Of a stretch of DNA of 64,000 nt, positions 1-9,420 are shown piece by piece. The stretch is from Fodinisporobacter ferrooxydans (GTDB lineage: Bacteria > Bacillota > Bacilli > Tumebacillales > MYW30-H2). Numbering within the stretch: position 1 is the first letter of the stretch; every line of letters begins with the position of its first letter. The notes beneath the pieces were generated by a model. The model was not told the DNA's origin. It ran no database searches and saw only the letters and a program-made list of their open reading frames with translations. Made by a program: the position numbers and the translations under genes. Location of the stretch: positions 4,605,501 through 4,669,500 of the forward strand of contig NZ_CP089291.1 of NCBI RefSeq assembly GCF_022818495.1. Reading direction: 5' to 3'.

Positions 1-173
1 CCGGATTGCTTTTATCCGGAATCACCGTTGTCGTTTGTCCGAAATTGGTAACCGCGTGGGATCTGTACCGAAACCGAAAAGTTCAAGCCCAAGTCCAACT
101 GACAGACGTTCCAGAACCGCATCCGGCTGTGCAAACTGCAAAAGTCGACCCTTATAACAGCCTAAATGTATAA
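1..173 (+). CDS. C-terminal end of a membrane-anchored protein (partial, cut by window edge)
   Basis: An open frame (codons starting at base 3) runs from the left edge to a TAA at 171-173, giving 56 residues without a start. It opens with a hydrophobic stretch (GLLLSGITVVVCPKLV) and continues into a charged tail rich in Q, V and P that ends in NSLNV. This looks like a last membrane helix plus a short cytoplasmic tail. The other two forward frames stop early. I do not recognise the family, and the ferredoxin downstream has its own promoter-like sequence, so the two need not be co-transcribed. Confidence 0.5.
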   Translation, partial: GLLLSGITVVVCPKLVTAWDLYRNRKVQAQVQLTDVPEPHPAVQTAKVDPYNSLNV

Positions 174-241
174 TTTTGTAACACTTTTGACATAAAATTA
201 AAAAAATCTATAAATTATGCGACACAATAAAAAATTGCAAG

Positions 242-271
242 TTGAAAAGGTGAGACTTTATATTATATGAT
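242..271 (+). promoter_or_regulatory. Likely sigma-A promoter of the ferredoxin gene
   Basis: A TTGAAA at 242-247 and a TATGAT at 266-271 are separated by 18 bases in AT-rich DNA, about 40 bases ahead of the ferredoxin start. The match to -35/-10 consensus is fair; this is inference from spacing and sequence only. Confidence 0.45.
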
Positions 272-308
272 AGTTGCGTAGTAACTATTTTTCGAAGGAG
301 GAATTGTT

Positions 309-545
309 GTGGCATTTGTCATTACTTCACCATGTATTGGCGAAAAAGCAGCCGACTGTGTTGAAACATGCCCAGTAGACGCAATTCATGAAGGTGAAGA
401 GCAATATTTCATCGATCCTGATACATGCATCGATTGCGGTGCTTGCGAAGCGGTTTGCCCAGTTTCTGCTATTTTCCAAGAAGATTTTGTACCGGAAGAA
501 GAAAAAGATTTTATCGCTAAAAACCGCGACTTCTTCAATAAGTAA
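309..545 (+). CDS. Seven-iron ferredoxin, [3Fe-4S][4Fe-4S]
   Basis: This 78-residue protein is a small soluble electron carrier. Cysteines fall in the pattern C9-x7-C17-x3-C21-P and C40-x2-C43-x2-C46-x3-C50-P. In the seven-iron family the first group lacks one Cys and, with the last Cys, holds a 3Fe-4S cluster; the others hold a 4Fe-4S cluster. The sequence closely resembles the ferredoxins known from thermophilic Bacillus relatives, including the acidic tail ending in a KNRDFF-type motif. The start is GTG at 309, preceded by GAAGGAGG. It is monocistronic: its own promoter lies upstream and a rho-independent hairpin follows at 620-648. The redox partner is not visible here. Confidence 0.95.
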   Translation: MAFVITSPCIGEKAADCVETCPVDAIHEGEEQYFIDPDTCIDCGACEAVCPVSAIFQEDFVPEEEKDFIAKNRDFFNK

Positions 546-619
546 TCAAAATCTGGAATTCTAATTCATATGCCTACATAAACGTAGGACAGGTACTCCC
601 CGTTCCTGTAAAAACAATG

Positions 620-648
620 AGCTACGATAATGAATCGTAGCTTTTTTA
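620..648 (+). terminator. Rho-independent terminator after the ferredoxin gene
   Basis: A perfect 9-bp stem (AGCTACGAT / ATCGTAGCT) with a five-base loop is followed directly by a run of T. Confidence 0.9.
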
Positions 649-690
649 TTGTATGAAAATCCACGGCTTTTTTCATACTATAAGTGCTGC

Positions 691-713
691 TACTTTTTGA
701 ACATCCTCTATAA
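691..713. repeat. Solo right end of the 160-bp interspersed repeat
   Basis: The 23 bases here recur exactly at 851-873, where they form the right end of a full repeat copy. This fragment abuts the left end of that copy, suggesting a truncated neighbour copy or a tandem arrangement. Confidence 0.75.
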
Positions 714-873
714 GTGCGTGTTCAAAAAGTGGTCAAGTAAGACACAAGGAGTGTGAAGCCGAAGCACGAAAAGGCGGCGGAGTGTACGTTTTTGGTACAT
801 GAGTAAGACTTTTTGGGATTCGGCAAAGCAATCCGCCGTGGAGTTTTGACTACTTTTTGAACATCCTCTATAA
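714..873. repeat. 160-bp interspersed repeat, copy 1 (MITE-like)
   Basis: This stretch matches 44285-44444 over its whole 160 bases with about seven mismatches by eye and no gaps. Its ends are inverted: GTTCAAAAAGTGGTCAA on the left pairs with TTGACTACTTTTTGAAC on the right. No open frame spans it. Internal segments could pair in an interleaved way: 758-763 with 819-824, and 775-781 with 832-838. Inverted ends and absence of a transposase fit a non-autonomous mobile element. A structured RNA is an alternative. The TATA-type bases at both borders could be a target duplication, but this is not certain. Confidence 0.8.
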
Positions 874-914
874 AGGAATGTGGAAAAGCCCGATTACTGG
901 GGGAGTGAATACCT

Positions 915-1109
915 GTGGATCAAGAAGCAATGCGCAAACATATCCAAGAATATGTCCTGCAATCCTATCGCCAGGGAACATCGTTTGCAACAGCCTTTGA
1001 TATCGCTGCTACACTAAATGTCCCGGTAACCCTTGTCGATCAGGCGTTACATGGGTTTCGATTGCCGGATGGCACAATGGCGCCTTATGACTCCGCTACA
1101 GAATTCTAA
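915..1109 (+). CDS. Small hypothetical protein, 64 aa
   Basis: I do not recognise this 64-residue protein. It starts at GTG 915 with a GGGGGAG ribosome site about nine bases upstream. The central part (residues 20-50) alternates helical segments with a short turn and could be a helix-turn-helix-like fold, but no diagnostic residues are present. There is no signal peptide, membrane segment or cysteine. It lies between the 160-bp repeat and a weak terminator-like hairpin at 1160-1184, so it appears to be a single-gene unit. Confidence 0.5.
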   Translation: MDQEAMRKHIQEYVLQSYRQGTSFATAFDIAATLNVPVTLVDQALHGFRLPDGTMAPYDSATEF

Positions 1110-1159
1110 CGAATGCAATTTTAGTGTCTCTCCTTTTCAAACCGAATACAAGCGCTGCG

Positions 1160-1184
1160 GGAGGCCATGCTTGCGGTCTCCTTT
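1160..1184 (+). terminator. Possible weak terminator after the 64-aa gene
   Basis: A 7-bp stem (GGAGGCC / GGTCTCC, one G-T pair) with an eight-base loop is followed by only a short T-rich stretch. Confidence 0.35.
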
Positions 1185-1356
1185 ATTCGCCTTTACAAGC
1201 TCCTGCTTTACACATCATCCTTCAAAATAATAAAACATCAGGATTTGACCGATTTTGTGCAACACAATAGTAGACGATCATAACACATGTATACTACAAT
1301 GTCATAAGTCGAAGGATGAAACCGATATTATGTGAGGAAGTTAGGAGATCTGCGAA

Positions 1357-2004
1357 ATGAATGATTTGGGTGTTACGTTAAAATATACGATTCGGCTTTT
1401 GCTCCACCCTATACTGACAGTGGAACAAATCATCAGGGAACGAAATTCCCGTGCATCTTACTATGCAGTTTGGCTGGCGCTGCTTGCCATGATCATCAAC
1501 AGCGTGTTGCTGTTTCAATCGGCAGCAGGACCTTTTCACAGGATTGGTTTATCCGGTTCCACAATTGCGATTCTGCGTTTTGTCATTGTGTTTTTTACTG
1601 TACCAATCTCATTCTTTGTCGGGAGATTTTTCTTTCTGGCATTTACCAAGGGTGGTCTCCGTGTTCTAAAACGCAAAACCTATCCCAAAGACCCGACGGA
1701 ACGCATGGAAAAAAGCAATCTATTGAAGCTTGTATACCCGTATTATTACGTGCCGATCGCCATCGAAATGTTGCTTTTATTGGTTAACTACCCTGGCTCT
1801 GGTGCTTATCAAGCAACTTTGAATGTTCTGTTCGGTCTATATTCGTTACTTATACAAATTGTATCCATTAAGCGAATCTATCATGTCTCGGGTATCGTTG
1901 CATTTTTTGCGCCGGCCATTGTTGTCCTGCTCGCTTGCGTCATCCTTTTCCTGATCTGGTTGGGAACGACCGGATCGATCCACATTTTATCGAATTTCAC
2001 ATAA
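1357..2004 (+). CDS. YIP1-like polytopic membrane protein
   Basis: This 215-residue protein has about five hydrophobic segments, roughly residues 35-55, 66-95, 130-145, 155-170 and 180-205, separated by short basic loops. An amphipathic N-terminus with an HP motif near residue 17 precedes the first helix. That architecture resembles the YIP1/Yip1-domain membrane proteins common in Bacilli, which have no established biochemical role. The start is ATG 1357 after GTTAGGAG. A bidirectional hairpin at 2052-2086 separates it from the convergent uppP gene. The family assignment rests on overall pattern only. Confidence 0.55.
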   Translation: MNDLGVTLKYTIRLLLHPILTVEQIIRERNSRASYYAVWLALLAMIINSVLLFQSAAGPFHRIGLSGSTIAILRFVIVFFTVPISFFVGRFFFLAFTKGGLRVLKRKTYPKDPTERMEKSNLLKLVYPYYYVPIAIEMLLLLVNYPGSGAYQATLNVLFGLYSLLIQIVSIKRIYHVSGIVAFFAPAIVVLLACVILFLIWLGTTGSIHILSNFT

Positions 2005-2051
2005 GGAATCCATCGAAACGAAGTTAGCATCAGAAAACGATGGACATAAGA

Positions 2052-2086
2052 AAACAGCCCTGTTTCATAAGAGTACAGGGCTGTTT
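2052..2086. terminator. Bidirectional terminator between the YIP1-like gene and uppP
   Basis: A perfect 12-bp stem (AAACAGCCCTGT / ACAGGGCTGTTT) with A-rich and T-rich flanks lies between two convergent genes and can serve both strands. Confidence 0.85.
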
Positions 2087-2151
2087 GTCTGCTGCTTCTA
2101 TATGACTCACACAGCGTTTTGAGCCGATAGCGAACCGATTCCAGTTTCACT

Positions 2152-2988
2152 TTACAGAGAACTAAAAAGAAAAATCCCGATTCCCACAATAAAGCAATAG
2201 TAAGCAAAAGGCTTCATCGCTTGCACTTCATGCTGTTTAAACCACTTCATCAAAAAAGCTGTACTTAAATATGCTGCAATCCCGGCCAAAACACCGCCAA
2301 GAATTGCACTTGACAACAATCCGTGGCTGCCGTGAAAAAGCTTTGGGACTTCTTTCAACGCAGCAGCGCCGATCAGGGGTGTCGCCAGCAAAAACGTAAA
2401 GCGGGCAGCCGCATCGTAACTCAAACCGTTCATGAGCGCTCCAACGATTGTGACGCCAGAGCGAGAGAATCCGGGAATGAGTGCCAATGCCTGGCACATG
2501 CCAACCAATACGGCGCGGCCATATGATAATTGATGCAATTCCAAACCATGACCGGAATATCTTGCCCGTTTTCTTCTCCTGCGCAATGAGTCTCCATAAA
2601 GCAAAACAAAGGCGTTGACAATCAAGAAAAATGCAGCAACTTTACCGGACGAAAAAAGACCTGCCAACTTCTTCTCGAGCAGAAGCCCCAACAGACCAGC
2701 CGGTATGGTGCCGACAATCACCAGGAAAAACGTCTTGCGATCCTCTTGGCGATCCGGGCGGAATGGAGATTGAAAGAAATGAATCCAATCTTTTAAAAAG
2801 TACAAAAACAAAGCAGTAGCCGTTCCCAAATGCAGCATGACAACAAACGGAAGAAAGTTCGGATCCTTCAGGATATCTTTCCAATGGAATAATGTAGGGA
2901 CAAAAATTCCATGTGCTACGCTGCTCACCGGGAACAATTCCGTGATACCTTGTACGATTGCGAAAACGATCACTTGCAAAAATGACAT
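2152..2988 (-). CDS. uppP: Undecaprenyl-diphosphatase (BacA/UppP family)
   Basis: This integral membrane enzyme removes a phosphate from undecaprenyl diphosphate, recycling the lipid carrier for peptidoglycan and other wall polymers. At 278 residues it has the usual family length. The first signature (QGITELFPVSSVAH, residues 14-27) holds the catalytic Glu and the SxxxH-type residues. The second signature (PGFSRSG, around residue 170) holds the conserved Arg and Ser. It differs slightly from the common QGxTEFLPISSSGH. The start is ATG 2988, with a GAGAGGAA-type site upstream. A PAP2-type enzyme at 31300-31896 may share the same activity. Confidence 0.92.
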   Translation of the reverse strand: MSFLQVIVFAIVQGITELFPVSSVAHGIFVPTLFHWKDILKDPNFLPFVVMLHLGTATALFLYFLKDWIHFFQSPFRPDRQEDRKTFFLVIVGTIPAGLLGLLLEKKLAGLFSSGKVAAFFLIVNAFVLLYGDSLRRRRKRARYSGHGLELHQLSYGRAVLVGMCQALALIPGFSRSGVTIVGALMNGLSYDAAARFTFLLATPLIGAAALKEVPKLFHGSHGLLSSAILGGVLAGIAAYLSTAFLMKWFKQHEVQAMKPFAYYCFIVGIGIFLFSSL

Positions 2989-3091
2989 TGAAACGTTCCT
3001 CTCTCTTTCCTATGATCTTTTTCTATCAATCAGTAGTTTATCACAGAATTGTTAAGATTATATCAATATTCTTGCAGTATTTTGAGACAAC

Positions 3092-6000
3092 CTACATATT
3101 TCTGCGGTATTGTCCGCCTACTTCATATAATGCATGAGTGATTTGCCCCAGACTCGCGTACTGAACTGTTTCCATCAGCGCTGCAAAAACATTCCCGCCC
3201 TGTTTTGCCGTTTCTTGCAAACGTGCCAACGCCATCGGCGCTTGTTCCCGATAACGATTGTGAAACTCTGCAAGGGAACGAATCTGCTGTTCTTTTTCTT
3301 CCTTTGTTGCCCGCGCCAATTGGATTTCCTTTTGTTGCTGAAAGCTTTCTTCCGGATTGATAAACATATTTACGCCAATGATCGGCAATTCTCCGGAATG
3401 CTTTTGCAATTCATAATACATCGATTCATCCTGTATTTTTCCTCTCTGATATTGGGTTTCCATGGCTCCCAACACGCCGCCGCGGTCATTTAATCGCATA
3501 AACTCTTCCAAAACGGCTGCTTCGACCAAATCTGTCAATTCTTCGACGATGAATGAACCTTGCAATGCGTTTTCATTTTTTGCGAGACCAAACTCTTTGG
3601 TAATAATCATCTGAATCGCCATCGCACGGCGAACCGACTCTTCTGTCGGCGTCGTGATCGCTTCATCATATGCATTTGTATGAAGGGAATTGCAGTTGTC
3701 ATAAATGGCTAAAAGCGCTTGCAATGTCGTTCGGATATCGTTGAACTGTATTTCTTGCGCATGCAAGGAACGTCCCGATGTCTGAATATGATATTTCAGT
3801 TTTTGGCTGCGTTCATTGCCGCCATACCGATGTTTAATGACGATCGCCCAAATTCTTCTCGCCACTCGCCCAAGCACGGTGTATTCAGGATCCATCCCGT
3901 TGCTGAAGAAAAAGGATAAATTCGGGGCAAAATCGTCGATCTGCATGCCCCGGCTCAGGTAATATTCCACGTACGTAAATGCATTGGCCAGTGTAAAAGC
4001 AAGTTGTGAAATCGGATTGGCCCCCGCTTCGGCAATATGATAGCCGCTGATACTGACAGAGTAATAATTTCGCACGTTATGTTCAACAAAATACTCTTGG
4101 ATATCTCCCATCATCCGCAGTGCGAAATCGGTGGAGAATATGCAGGTGTTTTGTCCCTGATCCTCTTTTAAAATATCTGCTTGCACCGTTCCGCGAACCA
4201 TCTGCAATGTACGCGCCTGAATCCGCTTTTGTTCTTCTTCCGTCGGATAGCGTCCTTCATTTTCCGAAAACCGTTCGACCTGTTGATCAATCGCCGTATT
4301 CATGAACATGGCAAGCAGAATCGGTGCAGGTCCATTAATTGTCATGGAAACGCTTGTAGATGGGTGACACAGATCAAAACCGGCATACAGCTTTTTCATG
4401 TCATCCAATGTACAAATACTGACACCGCTTTCTCCAACTTTTCCGTAAATATCCGGGCGCTTGGAAGGATTTTCGCCATAGAGTGTCACGCTGTCAAATG
4501 CGGTGCTTAACCGTTTCGCAGAATCGTTTTGGGATAAAAAATGAAAGCGGCGATTCGTGCGCTCCGGCGTCCCTTCCCCTGCGAATTGGCGCTTTGGGTC
4601 TTCTTCCGCCCGTTTCAAAGGAAATACGCCTGCTGTATAGGGAAATTCCCCAGGTACGTTTTCCAACAGGCTCCACCTAACAATTTCTCCAAAATCTTTG
4701 TATTTGGGCAGACATACTTTAGGAATTCTCGTACCCGATAATGACACCGTATACAAATCGGTGCGAATCTCTTTGTCCCGAACCTTAGTCACCAATTGAT
4801 CTTGTTGATACCGAAAGGATTTCTGCTCCCATCCTTCGATGATCCCAATCACATCGCTGTTCAATTGCTCTTTGACAGAACCGATCGCTTGTTCCATGAC
4901 TTCTTGGATATTTGCACGATCACCATCCATGCTTTCAAATGTTTGCAAATAGGCGAAACTGCCCTGTAACTGAAACAGTTTTCTGGCAAGCTCACTTTGC
5001 TTTTCTGCAAATTTGCGATGTTGTCGGGCCGTATCTACAATTTGAGCCAGATAGTGTACTCGTTCGGGAGCCAAAATTCCTCTTTTTTGAACCGGCTCTG
5101 TATTTGCTTCTACATGACACTCCCAATGCCGCTTCATTTTTCGATTGATCGTGTCGATCAAAGCCCGGTACAAAACATTTGTTCCAGGATCGTGAAATTG
5201 ACTGGCGATCGTTCCATAAATGGGCAGGTGTTCATCCGCCACATGAAAACAATTGTGATTGCGCTTGTATTGCTTCCGCACTTCCCGCAACGCATCCGCC
5301 GAACCTTTGCGATCAAACTTATTGATCACGATCAGATCCGCATAATCCAGCATATCGATCTTTTCAAGCTGAGAAGGTGCGCCAAACTCGCTTGTCATCA
5401 CATACATACTGACATCGCTGATGTTTACGATCTCCGCATCTCCTTGACCAATCCCTGACGTTTCGACAATGATCAAATCAAAACCGGCATGTTTTACCAC
5501 GGCAATCGCATCTTGAATGGCTGCGCTCAACTCCGTTTTTGAACCGCGAGTCCCCAGACTGCGCATATACACACGCGGGTTATGAATCGAATTCATGCGG
5601 ATCCGGTCTCCCAATAACGCCCCCCCGGTGCGCTGCTTTGTCGGATCGATCGAAAGGATCGCAATCGATTTTTCTTTTTGGTCATACAAAAAACGGCGTA
5701 TGATTTCATCGGTCAGCGAAGATTTTCCGGCTCCTCCTGTTCCTGTAACGCCCACAACGACTCCCTGACCGGACTTGCCGAGCGGTAATGTTGCCATATC
5801 ATCCGATTTATTTTCCATATATGTAATACATTGCGCAATCGTTTTGTTATGACCCACCTGCAATGTATCGAATCGGGTATCCTGGATTCCAGTGACTGTT
5901 GGAAAGTCACAACGTTCGATGATGTCATTAATCATTCCTTGCAACCCCAGTTCACGACCGTCATCCGGCGAATAGACGCGGGCAATCCCATACTCCTCCA

Positions 6001-6337
6001 GTTCTTTTATTTCTCGCGGGACGATCACTCCGCCGCCGCCGCCAAAAATTAAAATATGTCCACAATCTCGTTCCTGCAACAAGTCGTACATATATTTGAA
6101 ATATTCCATATGACCACCCTGGTAGGAACTGACGGCAATCCCTTGAACATCTTCCTGAATTGCTACACTTACCACTTCTTCTGCAGACCGATTATGACCC
6201 AGGTGGATCACTTCCGCTCCGGACGCTTGCAGCATCCGGCGCATAATATTTATGGAAGCGTCATGACCATCAAATAGGCTGGAAGCAGTAACGATTCGAA
6301 TTTTATTTTTCGGGAAATATACGGTATTGGATGGCAT
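3092..6337 (-). CDS. icmF: Fused isobutyryl-CoA mutase IcmF (B12-dependent, with built-in G-protein chaperone)
   Basis: IcmF interconverts isobutyryl-CoA and n-butyryl-CoA using adenosylcobalamin. This single 1081-residue chain has the family order. The N-terminal B12-binding domain (about 1-150) carries the DGHD cobalamin-ligand motif at residues 23-26 and a GGGGG turn near 99-103. A MeaI-type GTPase domain follows, with P-loop GTGGAGKSS near 199-207 and NKFD as the guanine-specificity motif. The C-terminal half is the substrate-binding mutase barrel. The GTPase loads and protects the cofactor in known homologues. The gene is monocistronic. An imperfect palindrome at 6364-6384 resembles one ahead of fadN. 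No B12 riboswitch was recognised upstream. Confidence 0.96.
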   Translation of the reverse strand: MPSNTVYFPKNKIRIVTASSLFDGHDASINIMRRMLQASGAEVIHLGHNRSAEEVVSVAIQEDVQGIAVSSYQGGHMEYFKYMYDLLQERDCGHILIFGGGGGVIVPREIKELEEYGIARVYSPDDGRELGLQGMINDIIERCDFPTVTGIQDTRFDTLQVGHNKTIAQCITYMENKSDDMATLPLGKSGQGVVVGVTGTGGAGKSSLTDEIIRRFLYDQKEKSIAILSIDPTKQRTGGALLGDRIRMNSIHNPRVYMRSLGTRGSKTELSAAIQDAIAVVKHAGFDLIIVETSGIGQGDAEIVNISDVSMYVMTSEFGAPSQLEKIDMLDYADLIVINKFDRKGSADALREVRKQYKRNHNCFHVADEHLPIYGTIASQFHDPGTNVLYRALIDTINRKMKRHWECHVEANTEPVQKRGILAPERVHYLAQIVDTARQHRKFAEKQSELARKLFQLQGSFAYLQTFESMDGDRANIQEVMEQAIGSVKEQLNSDVIGIIEGWEQKSFRYQQDQLVTKVRDKEIRTDLYTVSLSGTRIPKVCLPKYKDFGEIVRWSLLENVPGEFPYTAGVFPLKRAEEDPKRQFAGEGTPERTNRRFHFLSQNDSAKRLSTAFDSVTLYGENPSKRPDIYGKVGESGVSICTLDDMKKLYAGFDLCHPSTSVSMTINGPAPILLAMFMNTAIDQQVERFSENEGRYPTEEEQKRIQARTLQMVRGTVQADILKEDQGQNTCIFSTDFALRMMGDIQEYFVEHNVRNYYSVSISGYHIAEAGANPISQLAFTLANAFTYVEYYLSRGMQIDDFAPNLSFFFSNGMDPEYTVLGRVARRIWAIVIKHRYGGNERSQKLKYHIQTSGRSLHAQEIQFNDIRTTLQALLAIYDNCNSLHTNAYDEAITTPTEESVRRAMAIQMIITKEFGLAKNENALQGSFIVEELTDLVEAAVLEEFMRLNDRGGVLGAMETQYQRGKIQDESMYYELQKHSGELPIIGVNMFINPEESFQQQKEIQLARATKEEKEQQIRSLAEFHNRYREQAPMALARLQETAKQGGNVFAALMETVQYASLGQITHALYEVGGQYRRNM

Positions 6338-6363
6338 CCTAATTTTTCCTCCTTCTATTGCAA

Positions 6364-6384
6364 TTCAACCAAACGTTAGTTTTG
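6364..6384. promoter_or_regulatory. Possible operator upstream of icmF
   Basis: The sequence AACCAAACGTTAGTTT (6367-6382) is an imperfect 16-base palindrome about 30 bases ahead of the icmF start. Its left half, TTCAACCAAAC, recurs at 25726-25736 upstream of fadN. A shared TetR-type acyl-CoA-responsive repressor is a reasonable but untested reading. Confidence 0.4.
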
Positions 6385-6541
6385 TTTTATCCATACCTGT
6401 CTCTTCCATTTTACATCCATATAACTTAATAGTAGGGCTGATTGATGCGCGAGTCAAGTGAACGCGATTCAGCAAGCTGCCGGCGCGTAACGGCATCCTG
6501 GCATTCTATGCGACCGATATTCTGGTACGATCCACCACACA

Positions 6542-6596
6542 GAAAAAAAGCCCGACACCTGTGATATGCTACCGCATGCACATGGTATTAGGCTTT
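6542..6596 (-). terminator. Terminator after the malic enzyme gene
   Basis: Read on the minus strand, AAAGCC...GGTAT and a later GGTGTCGGGCTTT can form an interrupted stem, followed by a run of seven T. It lies just after the malic enzyme stop. Confidence 0.65.
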
Positions 6597-6601
6597 CTCA
6601 A

Positions 6602-7837
6602 TTATCCTTTGATTGTTGCCAACAGTTTTATTTTTTGTTTTACAGATTCCGGATCGATCTGAACCCTGGCGACTCCACTCTCCATGGCTGCTTTTGCAAC
6701 TGCAAACGCAACATTCGGAGCCACGCGGGGATCAAATGGATGTGGAATGACATAATCCTCGTGGAGTTCTTCTTCCGGAATCAGATCTGCAATGGCAGAT
6801 ACTGCCGCCAACTTCATCGCTTCATTGATATCTGTCGCATGAACATCCAAAGCCCCGCGAAAAATTCCCGGAAAAGCCAGAACGTTATTCACTTGATTCG
6901 GAAAATCGGATCGACCTGTAGCAATCACTCGAACTCCTGCCTGTTTTGCAAGGTCCGGCATGACTTCAGGATTGGGATTCGCCAATGCGAACAAAATCGG
7001 ATCCCGGTTCATTTTTTGAATCATGGATTCCTCAATCAATCCGGCGGCAGAAACCCCGATAAATACATCCGCACCAACCATCGCTTCCGCCAATGTTCCC
7101 CGAATCCGTTCAGGATTCGTATAGCTGGCAACTTCTTCTTTAATGCGATTCATTCCTTCTGTTCTGCCTTCATACAAAATGCCTTTTGTATCACACAGAA
7201 GAATCGTCTTGGTTCCCATGGAATGAAGGATTTTGGTAATGGCGACACCTGCCGCGCCTGCCCCATTTACAACGACCCGAATGTCTGCGAAAGATTTCTT
7301 TACGACTTTCAGTGCGTTTAATAATCCGGCTGCCACAACAATGGCAGTTCCATGCTGATCATCATGAAACACCGGAATCTGGCAGGAGCTTTTCAGACGT
7401 TCTTCAATTTCAAAGCATTGAGGAGCTGCGATGTCTTCCAGATTAATGCCGCCAAAGGTCGGTTCCATCAACTTCACTGCATTCACGATTTGATCGCTAT
7501 CCGTAGTATTCAGGCAGATGGGAAATGCGTCCACACCGGCAAATGATTTGAAAAGCACCGCTTTCCCTTCCATCACCGGAAGAGCAGCAGCCGGCCCGAT
7601 GTTCCCAAGGCCAAGTACAGCAGTACCGTTCGTAACAACCGCAACACAATTTCCTTTCATGGTATATTCATAAACGGTATGTTCAGCACGGGCGATCTCC
7701 ATGCATGGTTCTGCAACACCGGGTGAATATGCCAGGCTTAAATCCCTTGCGTTTTGCAAAGGAACTTTTGCCTGAACCGCCAGCTTCCCTCTGTTTTTTT
7801 GGTGCAATTGAATGGCTTCCTGCCTTTGATCGGACAT
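6602..7837 (-). CDS. NAD(P)-dependent malic enzyme (malate to pyruvate, short bacterial type)
   Basis: This cytosolic enzyme oxidatively decarboxylates malate to pyruvate. The 411-residue protein has the short bacterial form without a phosphotransacetylase extension. The N-terminal part carries the [12 protein letters not shown] motif with the catalytic Tyr, followed by [18 protein letters not shown]. The metal-binding region has GGINLEDI and the HDDQHGTA motif. The Rossmann part has the GAGAAGVA dinucleotide loop, and NPNPE and NQVNN occur later. An upstream in-frame start at 7888 is possible, but AAGGAG sits nine bases before the ATG at 7837 and homologues begin near there. It is followed by its own terminator. 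Coenzyme preference cannot be read from the sequence. Confidence 0.93.
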   Translation of the reverse strand: MSDQRQEAIQLHQKNRGKLAVQAKVPLQNARDLSLAYSPGVAEPCMEIARAEHTVYEYTMKGNCVAVVTNGTAVLGLGNIGPAAALPVMEGKAVLFKSFAGVDAFPICLNTTDSDQIVNAVKLMEPTFGGINLEDIAAPQCFEIEERLKSSCQIPVFHDDQHGTAIVVAAGLLNALKVVKKSFADIRVVVNGAGAAGVAITKILHSMGTKTILLCDTKGILYEGRTEGMNRIKEEVASYTNPERIRGTLAEAMVGADVFIGVSAAGLIEESMIQKMNRDPILFALANPNPEVMPDLAKQAGVRVIATGRSDFPNQVNNVLAFPGIFRGALDVHATDINEAMKLAAVSAIADLIPEEELHEDYVIPHPFDPRVAPNVAFAVAKAAMESGVARVQIDPESVKQKIKLLATIKG

Positions 7838-7979
7838 CCGTATACACTCCTTCGATTCATACATCACATGATGATCCATTCCATCCATTTACACTTGTAA
7901 AATTAGAGAAAACTGTGCAAAATCCTTTTTTCCGTGTCGATAATTTTTAAAGTTTCCAGGAATCCTCGCCGCATTCCCT

Positions 7980-8969
7980 CTAGCGGTTTCCAAGCTCTTT
8001 CATTAATTGATCAAACTGTTCCAGTGTCAGGGATTGGGGTCCATCCGACATAGCTTTCGCCGGATTTGGATGTACTTCAAGAATCAGTCCGTCTGCACCT
8101 GCTGCAATGGATGCTTTGCTCATGGCCGGAACATATCTGGCAACGCCTGTTCCGTGGCTGGGATCTGCAATGACCGGCAAATGGCTCAAATGCTTGATCA
8201 CCGGAATGGCATTCAGATCCATCGTATTCCGCGTGTATTTTTCAAATGTGCGAATTCCTCGTTCACACAGCATCACATTTGGATTTCCTTCGCTCAAGAT
8301 ATATTCGGCAGACATCAACCATTCTTCAATCGTTGCCGCAATTCCCCGTTTTAACATGACCGGTTTTCCAGTCTTGCCTACTTCCTTGAGCAGATGGAAA
8401 TTTTGCATATTGCGCGCACCAATTTGCAAAATATCCGCATATTCAGCAACCATCGGCAAGTTTACAGGATCCATAACTTCTGTTACAATCGCCAACCCTG
8501 TTTCTTTCCTCGCTTCGGCCAACAATTTTAATCCTTCCTCTTTCAATCCCTGAAAGGAATATGGGGAACTGCGAGGTTTAAATGCTCCTCCGCGCAAACA
8601 AGTGGCACCTGCCGCTTTTACCGCATGAGCCGTTTGCAAAATCTGCTCTCTGCTTTCGACCGCACATGGACCTGCCATAATGACAGGAGTGCCCGCTCCG
8701 ATTCTGACGTTTCCGACTTCGATGATTGTAGGTTCAGGATGGAATTCCCTGCTTGCCATTTTAAATGGATGTGTCACATGAACAATTTTTTCCACGCCAT
8801 CAAAGCTTTCCAGAGGTATATCTGTCAGCACCGATTTATTTCCAATGATTCCTACGATTGTACGTTCCGTACCTTCGGAAATGTGGACTCGCAATTGAAG
8901 TGCTTCAATTGTATCTACAATTTTCTGAATTTCTTCTGCTCTCGCTGTTTTCTGCATAACGATAACCAT
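7980..8969 (-). CDS. aroF: 3-deoxy-7-phosphoheptulonate (DAHP) synthase, type I-beta with N-terminal regulatory domain
   Basis: This enzyme condenses phosphoenolpyruvate with erythrose 4-phosphate, the first step of the shikimate pathway. The 329-residue chain has an N-terminal ferredoxin-like domain (about 1-70) joined to a KDO8P-synthase-like barrel. Signature segments are [46 protein letters not shown] and DPSHGTG. The layout matches the Thermotoga-type enzyme, whose small domain mediates feedback by aromatic amino acids. The ATG at 8969 follows GGAGGAAGAG; the longer open frame extends into the leader and is not coding. A T-box leader at 9002-9205 controls it, so transcription likely rises when the cognate tRNA is uncharged. 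Confidence 0.95.
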   Translation of the reverse strand: MVIVMQKTARAEEIQKIVDTIEALQLRVHISEGTERTIVGIIGNKSVLTDIPLESFDGVEKIVHVTHPFKMASREFHPEPTIIEVGNVRIGAGTPVIMAGPCAVESREQILQTAHAVKAAGATCLRGGAFKPRSSPYSFQGLKEEGLKLLAEARKETGLAIVTEVMDPVNLPMVAEYADILQIGARNMQNFHLLKEVGKTGKPVMLKRGIAATIEEWLMSAEYILSEGNPNVMLCERGIRTFEKYTRNTMDLNAIPVIKHLSHLPVIADPSHGTGVARYVPAMSKASIAAGADGLILEVHPNPAKAMSDGPQSLTLEQFDQLMKELGNR

Positions 8970-9001
8970 TTTCTCTTCCTCCTGCCATCTTTTCAAAGTA
9001 C

Positions 9002-9205
9002 AAAAAAACCCCATCCCTATAGGGACGAGGTTTGCTCGCGGTACCACCCTAGTTAGCATGCAATACATGCTCACTCAGTTCTTCATAATGGTGAAATCCA
9101 TATAAACTCCGGAAGTGTATTTCACATCTCAAGTGTTGACTGACTTGCACCTGCCGTCAGTTCTCTGTACAACCATCTCAAGAGTTACTTGATTCCTTCA
9201 ACGTT
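9002..9205 (-). promoter_or_regulatory. T-box riboswitch, probably tyrosine-specific, for DAHP synthase
   Basis: On the minus strand the leader contains the hallmark T-box sequence AGGGTGGTACCGCG (9050-9037), which forms the antiterminator. A terminator hairpin follows (CCTCGTCCC / GGGATGGGG, 9033-9002) and ends in seven T. Upstream are an AGTA motif and a distal Stem I segment (CAGAGAACTGACGG). In the expected specifier position, GAAATACACTTCC places a TAC codon at 9119-9117 followed by A, which reads as Tyr. ATA (Ile) in the adjacent register is the alternative but makes less sense for an aromatic-pathway gene. Confidence 0.9.
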
Positions 9206-9355
9206 TATTCAATATATGAAATTATTTGAATTCTACATCATGATGAAAGTATAGTCAATAACCCTTTTCATTCTCTTTTCGTTCTCATCAAGAAAACTTG
9301 TTGTCACTTCATCAAACGATTTGAAAAACAAGCGTTCCAAAGATTGTTTCCCATT

Positions 9356-9402
9356 GCAAGCAAAGGATGCATCTTCTGAAAAAAGATGCATCCTTTGCTT
9401 GC
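9356..9402. other. Perfect 20-bp inverted repeat after the CAP-domain gene
   Basis: The 20 bases 9356-9375 are exactly complementary to 9383-9402, with a seven-base loop. It starts 18 bases beyond the stop of the CAP-domain gene (minus strand). No T-tract follows on either strand, so it is not a classical terminator. It may stabilise the mRNA 3' end or stop transcription in another way. Confidence 0.75.
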
Positions 9403-9420
9403 GATCTATGCGTCTTAGCG

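Noticed and set aside
714-873. Complete insertion sequence
   Set aside because: Only 160 bases with no transposase frame; at most a non-autonomous element.
3092-6337. Separate large and small mutase genes plus an ArgK/MeaB gene
   Set aside because: All three domains are in one uninterrupted frame with typical IcmF order, so it is one fused gene.
6338-6541. Cobalamin riboswitch upstream of icmF
   Set aside because: The short leader lacks the B12-box and is too short for a complete aptamer.
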